Of a DNA stretch of 64,000 bases, positions 9,761 through 18,290 are shown in pieces. The position numbers were made by a program, and so were the translations under genes. Under the pieces are notes generated by a model. That model was not told the DNA's origin and searched no databases. It saw only the letters and a program-made list of their open reading frames with translations. Source of the stretch: Saccharothrix sp. ALI-22-I (lineage in GTDB: Bacteria; Actinomycetota; Actinomycetes; Mycobacteriales; Pseudonocardiaceae); assembly GCF_001984175.1 (NCBI RefSeq), contig NZ_MTQP01000067.1, positions 806,001-870,000 on the forward strand. Direction: 5' to 3'. How positions within the stretch are numbered: the first letter of the stretch is position 1; each line of letters opens with the position of its first letter.

Positions 9761-9989
9761 CTCGCTCATGACACAGCGTCACGGCTCGTACCCCTAGCAG
9801 TCGTACTGACCGCTATTCGGTAGACCTCGACCCCAGGGATTGCCCTTAAGGGCTCCGCGCCGTTATCTTCCCCCGGTCCGTTGTCACGGTCTGGTCACAA
9901 GCAGGACGAAGAGTCGGTACCCCGACCGGCTCAACCGGGATCCCCCGCCCGGTGTCCGACCGGACTCCCCGAAGACGGAAGGCCAGGTT

Positions 9990-10787
9990 TTGTCTCAACA
10001 CCGCTCCCCCGGCGGCCATACGAGTTCTGCTGTGCTCGAAGCGGCGGTAGACCGCGCTTCGACCCGCACGGTGAGCACGCACCGGCTTCCGCCACCGCCC
10101 TCGGCGCTGCGCGGACGGATCGTGGTCGCCGCGGTCGCCGTAGGCGCTTTCGCCGCCGCCGGCGCAGGGCAGGCGCTCAACGCACTGGGCACCGACGCGC
10201 CGTCCTCGGCTGACGAGATCACCCCTCTCGCCAGCCCCTCCGACGGCGCCGCCGCGTTCGGCGTCGGCGGCAACGGCCCGGCGTCCCCGCAGGTCCTGCC
10301 GGTCGCCAAGCTGGTCGACCCGGCCGCCGAGGCGCAGAAGCTCGTCAAGAGCCAGCAGATCACCCAGGACCGCGAGGCCGAGGCGGCCGAGGCTGCGCGA
10401 CCCAAGTTCGCCCGCCCCGCCAACGGCAACTTCACCTCCGGCTTCGGCGGTCGCTGGGGCGAGATGCACTACGGCATCGACATCGCCGGCCCCATCGGCA
10501 CGCCGCTCTACGCCGCCGCCGATGGTGTCGTGGTCGAGGCCGGTCCGGCAAGCGGTTTCGGCCTGTGGGTCAAGATCGAGCACGCCGACGGCACGGTCAC
10601 CGTGTACGGCCACATGGACACCTTCTCGGTCCGCGAGGGCCAGCGGGTCCAGGCGGGCGAGCAGATCGCCCGGATGGGCAACCGCGGCTTCTCCACCGGC
10701 TCGCACCTGCACTTCGAGGTCTGGAACGCCGAGGGCAAGAAGATCAACCCGCTGACCTGGCTGAACTCCAAGGGCATCAGCGTCTGA
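9990..10787 (+). CDS. M23 family metallopeptidase (LytM-type), Rv0950c-like
   Basis: 265 aa cell-wall endopeptidase. The N-terminus has a single membrane segment or signal anchor (IVVAAVAVGAFAAAGAGQA, about residues 44-62), then a helical linker (AAEAQKLVKSQQITQDREAE), then the M23 domain: HYGIDIAGPIGTPLYAAADG (Zn ligands His/Asp) and GSHLHFEVW (HxH). All zinc ligands appear present, so it should be active outside the membrane. TTG 9990 has GGAAGG eight bases upstream; no ATG fits. The 229-base leader (9761-9989) has small stem-loops but I could not fit a known riboswitch. Synteny matches Mtb Rv0950c. Confidence 0.88.
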   Translation: MSQHRSPGGHTSSAVLEAAVDRASTRTVSTHRLPPPPSALRGRIVVAAVAVGAFAAAGAGQALNALGTDAPSSADEITPLASPSDGAAAFGVGGNGPASPQVLPVAKLVDPAAEAQKLVKSQQITQDREAEAAEAARPKFARPANGNFTSGFGGRWGEMHYGIDIAGPIGTPLYAAADGVVVEAGPASGFGLWVKIEHADGTVTVYGHMDTFSVREGQRVQAGEQIARMGNRGFSTGSHLHFEVWNAEGKKINPLTWLNSKGISV

Positions 10788-10803
10788 CCCCGCACACGTC
10801 CAC

Positions 10804-10840
10804 GGCCCCGGCACCGGCGATTCGCCCGCGCGGGGCCTTT
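10804..10840 (+). terminator. Terminator 1 after the M23 peptidase gene
   Basis: Stem GGCCCCG/CGGGGCC with a 20-base loop followed by TTT, just past the M23 stop codon. Weaker than the following hairpin at 10869-10900. Confidence 0.55.
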
Positions 10841-10868
10841 GACGTGCGCGAACGCGTGCAGACAAGCG

Positions 10869-10900
10869 AAAGGCCGGGCCGCGTGAGCAGCCCGGCCTTT
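10869..10900. terminator. Terminator 2, strong bidirectional hairpin
   Basis: An 11-bp perfect stem (AAAGGCCGGGC / GCCCGGCCTTT) with a 10-base loop, flanked by A- and T-runs so it can work both ways between the convergent M23 and HxlR genes. The remainder of the 336-base gap (10901-11123) shows no gene. Confidence 0.85.
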
Positions 10901-11123
10901 CCACTGTGGAACCGCCCCCCAAGGTGATCCCCTGCTGCGGTCACCGCCCCCGACTGCGGTTTCCGCCCTTACTCCCCCCGTTGCCGCCAAGCGGCTCCCC
11001 GCGACCGGTTCACCCCGAATGCCCCGGTCATCCCGCTTGTGACACCCCTAAAGACGCACGGGGTCGATTCGGGTTGCACGGGAATCCGGTCTCGATCAGG
11101 TGAACGAGATCCGGGGCACGGGC

Positions 11124-11540
11124 TCAGGCCGAGACCGCGCTGATCCTGGCGTCGTAGGCCGCCCTGGCCGCCGCGATCTCCGCCTCGTGCTGCTCGGACC
11201 AGGAGCTGAGCACCTGGATCGTCTGGTGCAGGTTCGCCCCCAGCGGCGTCAGCTCGTAGTCCACCCGCGGCGGCACGGTCGGGTGGACGGTGCGCAGCAC
11301 GAGCCCGTCGCGCTCCAGCTGGCGCAGCGTCACGGTCATCATCCGCTGGCTCACGCCGTCGATCTTGCGGCGGAGCTCGCTGAACCGGTGCGACCGCTCG
11401 GACAGGTACGACAGCGCGAGCAGCGACCACTTGTCCGAGACCCGGTCCAGCACGGTGCGCACCTCGCACCCCGCCCGGTGGTCCCACTGGCGTGCGTGGT
11501 CGTCGGTCCCCGTGCAGTACTCGACTGAGGTCTTCGGCAT
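11124..11540 (-). CDS. HxlR-family winged-helix transcriptional regulator
   Basis: 138 aa MarR-like winged helix: CEVRTVLDRVSDKWSLLALS, FSELRRKIDGVSQRMMTVTL (recognition region), RQLERDGLVLRTVHPTVPP (wing), YELTPLG. The family includes redox- and quinone-sensing repressors; a Cys near the N-terminus (VEYCTG) and one at CEVRT could be sensors, which is inference. ATG 11540 is chosen; an upstream start at 11585 adds 15 residues and contains the palindrome TGCATGTGCATGCA, which could instead be an operator. It lies downstream of pcrA and its target is unknown. Confidence 0.85.
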   Translation of the reverse strand: MPKTSVEYCTGTDDHARQWDHRAGCEVRTVLDRVSDKWSLLALSYLSERSHRFSELRRKIDGVSQRMMTVTLRQLERDGLVLRTVHPTVPPRVDYELTPLGANLHQTIQVLSSWSEQHEAEIAAARAAYDARISAVSA

Positions 11541-11642
11541 GCGTTCGTCCACGACCTCGTATTGTGGTCGGAGATGCATGCACATGCAAGAAAGCTGAAG
11601 ACCCGAAGGCCCGTCGAACGACGAACTACGGCTGAGCGCCCC

Positions 11643-13970
11643 TCAGAGCTTCACCAGCGGCACGCCGCCGATGAGCATCAGCCGCACGGTTCCCGCGCCG
11701 CCGAAATCGATCGTGGCGGTCGCACGGGGCCCTGAGCCGTCCACGGCCACCACCCGACCGAGCCCGTACTTGTCGTGGCTCACCCGGTCGCCCACGTCCA
11801 GCTTCACCGCGGGCGTGTCCTTCCAGGCCGTGTTCGTCGGCGCCGGACGCGGCGAGGACGACCCGCGGCCCCACGACGTCGGCGCGGACGGCGCGGAGCG
11901 CTTCGGCTCCACCCGCCGCCACTCGACCAGGTCGGCCGGGATCTCGTCCAGGAACCGCGACGCCGGGTTCGCGGACGGCTGGCCCCACGCCGAGCGCACC
12001 AGCGCCCGCGACAGGTACAGCCGCTGCCGGGCCCGGGTGATGCCCACGTAGGCGAGCCGCCGTTCCTCGGCCAGCTCCGTCGGGTCGCCCAGCGCCCGCA
12101 TGTGCGGGAAGACGCCGTCCTCCCAGCCCGTGCAGAACACCACCGGGTACTCCAGCCCCTTGGCGGTGTGCAGCGTCATCAGCGTGACCACGCCGTCGGA
12201 CTCCGCGTCCGGCACCGAGTCGGCGTCCGCGACCAGCGACACCCGCTCCAGGAACGCCGCCAGCGAACCCTCCGCGGGCAGCCCGCCGTCGTCCAGGGAT
12301 ACCGCCTCGTCGGGCACCGGTGCCGCCGAGCCGAGATCGGTGAACTCGCGGGCCACCGTGACCAGCTCGTTCAGGTTCTCCACCCGGGTGTGGTCCTGCG
12401 GGTCCTCGCTGGCCTCCAACTCGGCCCGGTAGGCGGTCTTCTCCAGCACCGCCTCCAGGATGTCGGCCACGTCGTCGCCGCGGTCGACCAGCACGCCCAG
12501 CTCGTCCATCAGCTCGACGAACCCGACGATCGCGTTGCGCGACCGCGGGTTGAGCAGCGGCACCTTGCCCGCCACCGCGTCCCGCAGCGCCGCCGCGAAG
12601 CTGATCCGCTCCCGCTCGGCGTACGTGGACACGCACGCCTCCGCGCGGTCGCCGATACCGCGCTTGGGCACGTTGAGGATGCGCCGCAACGACACCGTGT
12701 CGTTCGGGTTGGACAGCGCCCGCAGGTACGCCAACGCGTCCCGCACCTCGCGCCGCTCGTAGAACCGGACGCCGCCGACCACCCGGTAGGGCAGGCCGAG
12801 GCGGATGAAGATCTCCTCGAACACGCGCGACTGGTTGTTGGTCCGGTAGAACACGGCGATCTCGCCGTTGTTGGCCTCGCCGCCGTCGACCAGCCGGTCG
12901 ATCTCGCCCGCGACGAACGCCGCCTCGTCGTGCTCGTTGTCCGCGACGTAGCCGACGATCTTCTCGCCGTCGCCCAGGTCGCTCCACAGCCGCTTGTCCC
13001 GGCGGTCGGGGTTGCGCGAGATGACCGCGTTCGCGGCGCTCAGGATGGTCTGGGTGGACCGGTAGTTCTGCTCCAGCAGGATCGTGGTGGCCTGCGGGTA
13101 GTCGCGCTCGAACTCCACGATGTTGCGGATCGTCGCGCCGCGGAAGGCGTAGATCGACTGGTCCGCGTCGCCCACCACGCACAGCTCGCCCGGCGGCACG
13201 CCGTCCTTGCCGGTCCCGATCAGCTCGCGGACCAGCGTGTACTGGGCGTGGTTGGTGTCCTGGTACTCGTCGACCAGCACGTGCCGGAACCGGCGGTGGT
13301 AGTGCTCGGCCACGTCCGGGTGGTTCTGCAGCAGCTCGACGGTCCGCATGATCAGGTCGTCGAAGTCCAGCGAGTTCGACTCGCCGAGCCGGCGCTGGTA
13401 GCTCTCGTAGACCTCGGCGACGCGGCGCTCCAGGTCGTTGGACGCCCGCTCCTTCGCGGTGGGGACGTCGACCAGTTCGTTCTTCAAGTTCGAGATGTGG
13501 ATCGCCAGCGTGCGCGCCGGGTAGCGCTTCGGGTCCAGGTCGAGGTCGCGGGCCACCAGCGTGATCAGCCGGCGGGTGTCGTCGGAGTCGTAGATCGAGA
13601 AGTTGGACGACATGCCGAGGGTCTTGGCCTCGCGGCGCATGACCCGCACGCACATCGAGTGGAACGTGGACACCCACATCGAACGGGCCCGCGCGCCGAC
13701 GAGGTCGGCCACGCGTTCCTTCATCTCGGCGGCGGCCTTGTTGGTGAAGGTGATCGCCATGACCTCGCCGGGGTGGACCTGGCGCTCGGCGAGCAAGTAG
13801 GCGATCCGACGGGTGAGCACGCGCGTCTTGCCCGAGCCCGCACCCGCTACGACCAGCAACGGCGCGCCCGAGTGCTCGACGGCCCGGCGCTGGGACGGGT
13901 TGAGGTCTTCGAGCAGCCGCGCGGACCGGGAGGCGGGGGGACTTGTGGGCAAGTCGAACAAGGCGCTCAT
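11643..13970 (-). CDS. pcrA: ATP-dependent DNA helicase PcrA/UvrD1
   Basis: 775 aa superfamily 1A helicase for DNA repair and replication. Seen in order: Q-motif LNPSQRRAV, Walker A VVAGAGSGKTRVLTRRI, motif Ia AITFTNKAAAEMKERV, motif II VDEYQDTNHAQY, motif III GDADQSIYAFRGA, motif IV EQNYRSTQTIL, motif V LMTLHTAKGLEYPVVF, motif VI RRLAYVGITRARQRLYL. The end carries the Tudor-like domain (GDRVSHDKYGLGRVVAV) that binds RNA polymerase in PcrA. The neighbour of chorismate mutase, as in Mtb Rv0949. ATG 13970 gives a standard N-terminus. Confidence 0.97.
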   Translation of the reverse strand: MSALFDLPTSPPASRSARLLEDLNPSQRRAVEHSGAPLLVVAGAGSGKTRVLTRRIAYLLAERQVHPGEVMAITFTNKAAAEMKERVADLVGARARSMWVSTFHSMCVRVMRREAKTLGMSSNFSIYDSDDTRRLITLVARDLDLDPKRYPARTLAIHISNLKNELVDVPTAKERASNDLERRVAEVYESYQRRLGESNSLDFDDLIMRTVELLQNHPDVAEHYHRRFRHVLVDEYQDTNHAQYTLVRELIGTGKDGVPPGELCVVGDADQSIYAFRGATIRNIVEFERDYPQATTILLEQNYRSTQTILSAANAVISRNPDRRDKRLWSDLGDGEKIVGYVADNEHDEAAFVAGEIDRLVDGGEANNGEIAVFYRTNNQSRVFEEIFIRLGLPYRVVGGVRFYERREVRDALAYLRALSNPNDTVSLRRILNVPKRGIGDRAEACVSTYAERERISFAAALRDAVAGKVPLLNPRSRNAIVGFVELMDELGVLVDRGDDVADILEAVLEKTAYRAELEASEDPQDHTRVENLNELVTVAREFTDLGSAAPVPDEAVSLDDGGLPAEGSLAAFLERVSLVADADSVPDAESDGVVTLMTLHTAKGLEYPVVFCTGWEDGVFPHMRALGDPTELAEERRLAYVGITRARQRLYLSRALVRSAWGQPSANPASRFLDEIPADLVEWRRVEPKRSAPSAPTSWGRGSSSPRPAPTNTAWKDTPAVKLDVGDRVSHDKYGLGRVVAVDGSGPRATATIDFGGAGTVRLMLIGGVPLVKL

Positions 13971-14027
13971 CGCCTGTTCACGTTACCGGTAGCCCCCGAC
14001 AGTCCGCGTCTGTGGCATCATGAACCG

Positions 14028-14090
14028 GTGCGCATGGCCCACTTCGACTTTTTCTACGGGAACCGGACTCCGGCTCCCGTGGGTCGCTAG
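14028..14090 (+). CDS. Phe/Tyr-rich leader peptide of the chorismate mutase attenuator (20 aa)
   Basis: A 20-codon reading frame from GTG 14028 (or 18 codons from ATG 14034) to TAG 14088 encodes VRMAHFDFFYGNRTPAPVGR. Four of five consecutive codons (14043-14057) are Phe or Tyr: TTC GAC TTT TTC TAC. No Shine-Dalgarno precedes it, so the mRNA may be leaderless. Phe and Tyr are the end products of the pathway served by the chorismate mutase downstream, and the following RNA can form mutually exclusive hairpins, so this reads as a ribosome-stalling leader peptide. Inference from sequence; very likely to be missed by gene callers. Confidence 0.75.
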   Translation: MRMAHFDFFYGNRTPAPVGR

Positions 14091-14141
14091 CGCAGACCAA
14101 GACACCACGAAGCCCCGGAGTCCTCGGACCCCGGGGCTTCG
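14056..14141 (+). promoter_or_regulatory. Transcription attenuator upstream of chorismate mutase
   Basis: Three alternative pairings are visible. 1:2 is ACGGGA (14056-14061) with TCCCGT (14075-14080). 2:3 is GGACTCCGG (14065-14073) with CCGGAGTCC (14115-14123), nine perfect pairs. 3:4 is the terminator CGAAGCCCCGG (14108-14118) with CCGGGGCTTCG (14131-14141), 11 pairs plus an inner GTCC/GGAC. A ribosome stalled at the Phe/Tyr codons would cover 14056-14061, free strand 2, and let 2:3 form, preventing the terminator. The terminator lacks a U-run, which is common in high-GC actinobacteria. Confidence 0.75.
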
Positions 14142-14187
14142 CTGCCGCCAGGGCTGGGACTCCCACCAGAGTCGAGAGGTCGTCACG

Positions 14188-14448
14188 ATGAACAGCACCG
14201 ATACCGCCCCGGACATCGACGCGTTGCGCCAGGAGATCGACCACCTGGACGCCGAGCTGCTGCGGCTGGTCAAGCGCCGGGTCGAAGTCTCCAAGATCAT
14301 CGGCGCGGCGCGGATGGCCGCCGGCGGCACGCGGATCGTGCACAACCGCGAGATCGACGTGATCAACAGGTACAAGGAGCTCGGCCCCGAGGGTCGGGAC
14401 CTGGCCATGATCCTGCTGAAACTAGGCCGCGGCCCCCTCGGGCGGTGA
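14188..14448 (+). CDS. Chorismate mutase, AroQ-delta type (Rv0948c-like)
   Basis: 86 aa all-helical enzyme converting chorismate to prephenate, first committed step to Phe and Tyr. Seen: IDALRQEIDHLDAELLRLVK, RRVEVSKIIGAARMAAGG (Arg/Lys active-site residues), RIVHNREIDVINRYKELGPE, and a short C-terminal helix ending GRGPLGR. Length fits the small mycobacterial enzyme that works in complex with DAHP synthase; DAHP synthase is not in this window. GAGAGG lies eight bases before ATG 14188. Regulated in all likelihood by the attenuator just upstream (14028-14141). Confidence 0.95.
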   Translation: MNSTDTAPDIDALRQEIDHLDAELLRLVKRRVEVSKIIGAARMAAGGTRIVHNREIDVINRYKELGPEGRDLAMILLKLGRGPLGR

Positions 14449-14456
14449 CATGGCCA

Positions 14457-14619
14457 ACCCGCGAGGTCGCGTCGGTCGTTCGTGACTCATTTTCCGGCGA
14501 TCACGCTCTTCGATCGTCGGAAAATGAGGCGCGAACGACCTGCCCAGCCGCGGAGCGGCGCAATTGACTACAGCCAGGCGACCGAGCCGCCGTCTGCGGA
14601 GCAGCGGCAATTAAACACG
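14457..14619. repeat. Dispersed inverted-repeat element, copy A
   Basis: Starts CGCGAGGTCGCGTCGGTCG, contains an imperfect palindrome (14474-14540; GGTCGTTCG ... CGCGAACGACC with ATTTTCC/GGAAAAT inside), and ends in the conserved CGTCTGCGGAGCAGCGGCAA tail. Related copies lie at 32419, 38676, 58787 and 60368. Its end overlaps the stop codon of the hydrolase gene on the minus strand (14611-14613). It fills the 162-base gap between convergent genes. Confidence 0.8.
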
Positions 14620-15675
14620 AGCAAACTTCCAGGTGGTGAGCGTGGACTTGGTCCGGGCCAGGTCCACGTCCACCAGTTGGGTGTCGTCCGGCACGTAGGC
14701 CAGCGGGTCCTCCAGCAGGTCCAGGCCGAGCAGGCCCTCCGCCAAGGCGTGCAGGCACAACGCCGAGTAGCCGCGCAGGTAGCCGCCCTCCTGGGTGAGC
14801 ACGGTCGGCAGGCCGAGTTCCGACACGGCCCGGCCGATGGCGCGGTAGCCGGCCGCGGTGAGGTTGTGCCTGCCGTTGGGGTCGAACGCGGACCCGTCGA
14901 ACCCGGAGGCGCAGACCAGGAAGTCCGCGCCGAACTCGGTCAGCGCCGGGAACGCGATCTCCGTCAACGCACGCCGGTAGGCGCCGTCGCCCGCGCCGAG
15001 GGACAGCTCGACGTTGATGTTGGACGCGCCGGACTCGGCCGGCGCGCCGGTCTGGGCGTGGTTGACGCCCCACGGACCGTGCCGCATGTGCACCGAGATG
15101 GTGAGCACACCAGGCGTATCCCGGAAGACCTCCTGGGTGCCGTTGCCGTGGTGCACGTCCCAGTCCAGGACGGCAGGTCGGCGGCCCGCGCGACGGGCCG
15201 TCTCGGCGACCAGCGCGGCGTTGTTGACCAGGCAGTACCCGTCCGGCACGGTCGGCTGGGCGTGGTGGCCGGGCGGGCGGACCAGGGCGTACGCCAGGCG
15301 GGTGCGACCGGCTGCGACGGCCTCGTACGCGGCCAGCGCGGTGCCGGCGGCAGCCCGGATCGCGTCCCACGAGCCGGGGCCGACGACCGTGTTCACCTCG
15401 ACGGCGGTGCGCCGCTCGCACGCCACGCGGAGGTCGTCCAGGTAGGACCGCGCGTGGACGCGGCCCAACTCCTCGTCGGTGGCGAACCGGCCGGTCGACC
15501 ACGACAAGTGCGGGGCGACCGGTCCGTGCTCCAGGGCGTGCCGGAAGGTCCGCAGCCGGGCCGCGTTCTCCGGGTGCGGTTCGGCCACGTCGAGCCAGTC
15601 CCACCGGCCGGGCAGCTCCCACAGGCCCGTGCCGGTGTCGTGCTCCAGGCAGGCGTCGTGCCAGAAAACCTCCAC
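14611..15675 (-). CDS. Histone-deacetylase-like (class II) amidohydrolase
   Basis: 354 aa zinc deacetylase of the arginase/deacetylase fold. Seen: RPPGHHA (His137/His138 charge relay), [12 protein letters not shown] (Zn ligands Asp173 and His175), [12 protein letters not shown] (third Zn Asp), EGGYLRGY near the C-terminus. Bacterial members act on acetylpolyamines, acetoin-related or other N-acyl substrates; which one cannot be told. Start is GTG 15675 ([17 protein letters not shown]), the usual N-terminus. Its last codons lie in repeat copy A. No clear operon partner. Confidence 0.88.
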   Translation of the reverse strand: MEVFWHDACLEHDTGTGLWELPGRWDWLDVAEPHPENAARLRTFRHALEHGPVAPHLSWSTGRFATDEELGRVHARSYLDDLRVACERRTAVEVNTVVGPGSWDAIRAAAGTALAAYEAVAAGRTRLAYALVRPPGHHAQPTVPDGYCLVNNAALVAETARRAGRRPAVLDWDVHHGNGTQEVFRDTPGVLTISVHMRHGPWGVNHAQTGAPAESGASNINVELSLGAGDGAYRRALTEIAFPALTEFGADFLVCASGFDGSAFDPNGRHNLTAAGYRAIGRAVSELGLPTVLTQEGGYLRGYSALCLHALAEGLLGLDLLEDPLAYVPDDTQLVDVDLARTKSTLTTWKFARV

Positions 15676-15739
15676 ACCAGGGGCATATCAGGGCGATCAC
15701 GGATGGTCCAGCGGGTTTGACCGGGTGCACACTGGTGAC

Positions 15740-16054
15740 ATGGTCATCGGTCTCATCACGGGACTCATCGCGATCCTGGGAGTCCTCGCCGCGCTGGCGC
15801 ACGACGGCTACCTCGCGATGCTCGGTTCCGCCGCCAAGTCCAAGCGCGCCGCTGGCGCGCCCATCGCGCAGTACGTGCGCAGCAGGTGGACCCTCGCCGG
15901 GGTGACGACGATCATCGCGCTGGTGGGTCTGCTGATCACGTCGGGCACGGGCACCTCCGGCGACATCATCGGCGCGCTGATCGCCGGCGGCGCCGGTCTG
16001 GCCGCCACCAACGCCCTCCAGGGCACCCGGAAGCGGCTGAACAGCGGCAGCTAG
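15740..16054 (+). CDS. Small two-to-three-pass membrane protein, unknown
   Basis: 104 aa. [20 protein letters not shown] forms a first membrane helix; a basic loop ([17 protein letters not shown]) follows; then [15 protein letters not shown] and [18 protein letters not shown] form two more. The basic end (RKRLNSGS) should be cytoplasmic. I do not recognise the family. It is divergent from the deacetylase gene by 64 bases, and a stable hairpin follows its stop codon. Confidence 0.7.
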   Translation: MVIGLITGLIAILGVLAALAHDGYLAMLGSAAKSKRAAGAPIAQYVRSRWTLAGVTTIIALVGLLITSGTGTSGDIIGALIAGGAGLAATNALQGTRKRLNSGS

Positions 16055-16110
16055 CGGGTTCACTCTTCTGTGTGTCGCTAGGTATCACAAGGCTGATTTG
16101 CGCAGCTCAA

Positions 16111-16152
16111 CGAGGACCCTGCACCTACCCTGAGGTAGTTGCGGGGTCCTCG
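16111..16152 (+). terminator. Two-tier stem-loop downstream of the small membrane protein gene
   Basis: CGAGGACCC (16111-16119) pairs perfectly with GGGTCCTCG (16144-16152) and an inner CTACC/GGTAG stem extends it. Likely a terminator; a structured small RNA is possible but unsupported. Confidence 0.6.
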
Positions 16153-16267
16153 GCGTCCCACCCCCTATTCCCCGCGCGGCTCAAGCCCAAACCCACGAGC
16201 TTGAGCCAACAAGGTGAATCAGGCCGCGAGGGCCGTCAGGCCGAGGGGCTGGAGGGGTCTGCACAGC

Positions 16268-17158
16268 ATGGACATCGGGGAACCGGAACAGTCGGGCCGG
16301 CATCGGCTGGAGGACGGGGCGGCGATCTGGCTGCCCATGGGCGGTGAGTTGGAGCACACGCCGCACGAACGCGCGGTGGTGCGGCCGCTGCCCGCACAGC
16401 CACCTCCGCGCGACCCGTACGTCGACACCGACGCGATGGGTCTGCGCAAGTTCAACATCGGCCTGGTGCCCGCGTCGGTGACGCCGCCCCGGACGTGGAA
16501 GCGGGCCGCGTGGTTCGCGGTGCTGTCCTCGGCGGGCGTCCTGGTGGGCCTGGCCATCGCGGCGGCCGAGCTGGTCGGCTCGAACAACCCGGTCGAGCGG
16601 ATCGGGATGCCGGGCTACCCGACGGACGTGCCGCTGCTCACCCGTTTCGCCACCAGCGGACCGCCGACGACCACGGCGGGCCGCAAGAAGGCCGAGGCCG
16701 TGTCGGACGGTCTGTTCGCGCCCACCGACGCCGGTGGCCACACCGCGGCCCCGGACGGCGACTCCTCGACCGGGCCCACGACCATCGGCGCGGCGGGCCC
16801 CACGACGGCTCCGCACGTCACGACGGTTCCCGCGCAGTCGCAGCCGGTCGTCGACGCCGAGGCGATGGCGATGAACACGGAGCTGTTCTACGAAGAGGTG
16901 GCGACGGACACGGACTTCGCGTTGACCATGGTCTCCGACGAGTTCCAGTCCACCGGCGAGGCGCTGCTGGAGCGGTTCGCCGACGTGGCGCTGATCGAGG
17001 TGACGGAGATCAGCGTGGACCCGGCGAAGGGCATCACGGTGAGCACCTTGCAGGTCACCCGCAAGGACGGATCCACCACCACCGAGAAGCGTGAGCTGGT
17101 GTTCACCACCGTCGGCGTGCCGCTGATCGACGACGAACGGCCCGCAGACGGCGCCTAG
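16268..17158 (+). CDS. Single-pass membrane protein with NTF2-like extracellular domain
   Basis: 296 aa. Residues 1-78 are cytoplasmic and Pro-rich, about 79-102 form one membrane helix (AWFAVLSSAGVLVGLAIAAA), then a Thr/Pro/Ala-rich linker and a C-terminal domain of about 95 residues (FYEEVATDTDFALTMVSDEF; DGSTTTEKRELVF). That domain resembles, by length and pattern, the exterior domains of the proteins at 17351, 20984 and 25133. ATG 16268 has GGAGGGG ten bases upstream; GTG 16214 is an alternative. The biochemical role is unknown; placement next to kinase genes suggests envelope sensing. Confidence 0.75.
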   Translation: MDIGEPEQSGRHRLEDGAAIWLPMGGELEHTPHERAVVRPLPAQPPPRDPYVDTDAMGLRKFNIGLVPASVTPPRTWKRAAWFAVLSSAGVLVGLAIAAAELVGSNNPVERIGMPGYPTDVPLLTRFATSGPPTTTAGRKKAEAVSDGLFAPTDAGGHTAAPDGDSSTGPTTIGAAGPTTAPHVTTVPAQSQPVVDAEAMAMNTELFYEEVATDTDFALTMVSDEFQSTGEALLERFADVALIEVTEISVDPAKGITVSTLQVTRKDGSTTTEKRELVFTTVGVPLIDDERPADGA

Positions 17159-17350
17159 GCACCGCCTAGGCACGGTCCGCGCACGCCCGAGCCCGAACAC
17201 ACGCGATACGCCTGTCCGTAGTCCTTCGCCCGTTCGAGCGACCACTTTGACCACTGGTCGCCACGAACGAGTGAAGTCCTGCGCTGAGCTGGATTCTCGT
17301 CCGCCGCGCACGGTACGAGTCTTGGCGACGACACGATGAGGGAGTCGCCA

Positions 17351-18133
17351 GTGCAGCGCCCTACGACGAGCGGTCGCAGGCACAACCGCGCGGGTTCGGT
17401 CTCGGTGGCCGAACTGATCCGGAAACAGCCGACACCAGTGCGAATCCCGTCCCGCGAGCAGGCGGCCACCCACGGTCTGGTGGTCGACCTCCTGGGTGCG
17501 GAGCCCGAGCCCGCGACCAGGCCGCCGTCCAACCGGGCGGCGAAGCTCGCCGGTGTGGCCACCGGGGCGATCGTGCTGTTCGCGGCCGTCGCGGCCGCCT
17601 CGATCCTGGTGGGGAACCGCCCCGGCGGTCCCGACCAGCCGCGCGCCGACGCGCCCGTGTCGATCAGCGGGTCGTCCGCGCTGCGGCCGGACGTGCTGTC
17701 GTCGGAACTGGGCGGAGGGCGGCTCGACCAGGCTCCCGGCGCGGGCAGGCAGGCCGCGCCACTGGCCGCCGACGTGCCACCGGAGGCGCCCGTCATGGTC
17801 CCGCCGCCCACCCTGACCGTCGGACCGAAACCACAGGTGGACGTGGTCCGGCGGTTCTTCGAGCTGCTGCCGGCCAAACCCGCGGACGCGTCCCGGTTGC
17901 TGTCGCCGGAACTCCTCGGCGGCGACGCGCGCGATTTCGTCGCGTCCTGGGGTCAGGTGCAGGCGATCACGATCGAGTCGACCACGCTGCGACCGGACGG
18001 CGCGGTGCTGGCGGTGGTGTCGATGCAGGAGCGCACCGGTCGGTGGATGCGGGTTGAACAGGCTTTCTGGTTGACCGACACGACCGTCCCGCGGATCGTC
18101 GGCACCGAAATCCTATCGGCCCAACGCAGTTGA
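17351..18133 (+). CDS. Single-pass membrane protein, SVAELI motif plus NTF2-like exterior domain
   Basis: 260 aa. GTG 17351 has an ideal GAGGGAG six bases upstream. The cytoplasmic part carries SVSVAELIRKQPTPVRIPSR, a short motif that recurs in the next gene. One membrane helix lies at about 66-87 (GVATGAIVLFAAVAAASILV). The exterior ends in VVRRFFELLPAKPADASRLL ... FVASWGQVQAITIES, clearly similar in layout to the exteriors of the kinases at 20984 (DYFSLLPENVDDGF) and 25133 (HYELLPENVEVAY). No enzymatic motif. Possibly a kinase partner or substrate; inference. Confidence 0.78.
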   Translation: MQRPTTSGRRHNRAGSVSVAELIRKQPTPVRIPSREQAATHGLVVDLLGAEPEPATRPPSNRAAKLAGVATGAIVLFAAVAAASILVGNRPGGPDQPRADAPVSISGSSALRPDVLSSELGGGRLDQAPGAGRQAAPLAADVPPEAPVMVPPPTLTVGPKPQVDVVRRFFELLPAKPADASRLLSPELLGGDARDFVASWGQVQAITIESTTLRPDGAVLAVVSMQERTGRWMRVEQAFWLTDTTVPRIVGTEILSAQRS

Positions 18134-18213
18134 CTCTCCGTAGCGATCATGGCGAGAACCTGACTAAGCGTGGATCTTTCACGTGATCACTAAGGAAACT
18201 TCGGCCAAAGGGG

Positions 18214-18242
18214 TTACAAAAACGGTCACGATTCGGTATCCA
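18214..18242 (+). promoter_or_regulatory. Candidate promoter for the Thr-rich membrane protein gene
   Basis: TTACAA (18214-18219), a 17-base spacer, then TATCCA (18237-18242), about 48 bases before GTG 18291. Partial matches to both consensus hexamers; weak evidence. Confidence 0.3.
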
Positions 18243-18290
18243 TGATCCCGGTCAGTAGCGCAGTGCACTCCCCGGGAAAGGTGTCCAGCG

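Noticed and set aside
9761-9989. Possible c-di-AMP (ydaO-type) riboswitch before the M23 peptidase gene
   Set aside because: Cell-wall peptidase genes of actinobacteria often carry it, and the leader is about 230 bases with stem-loops, but I could not find the conserved GGTGAA-type and GACAGCTAACC-type blocks.
11775-14090. Long plus-strand open frame of about 770 codons opposite pcrA
   Set aside because: It is an antisense shadow with Arg/Val/His-rich composition typical of the high-GC complementary frame. Only its last 20 codons are meaningful, as the separate leader peptide.
18193-18215. ECF-type promoter starting GGAAAC before the Thr-rich membrane protein gene
   Set aside because: The distance from GGAAAC to GTT is 13 bases, shorter than the 16-20 expected for SigE/SigH-type promoters.
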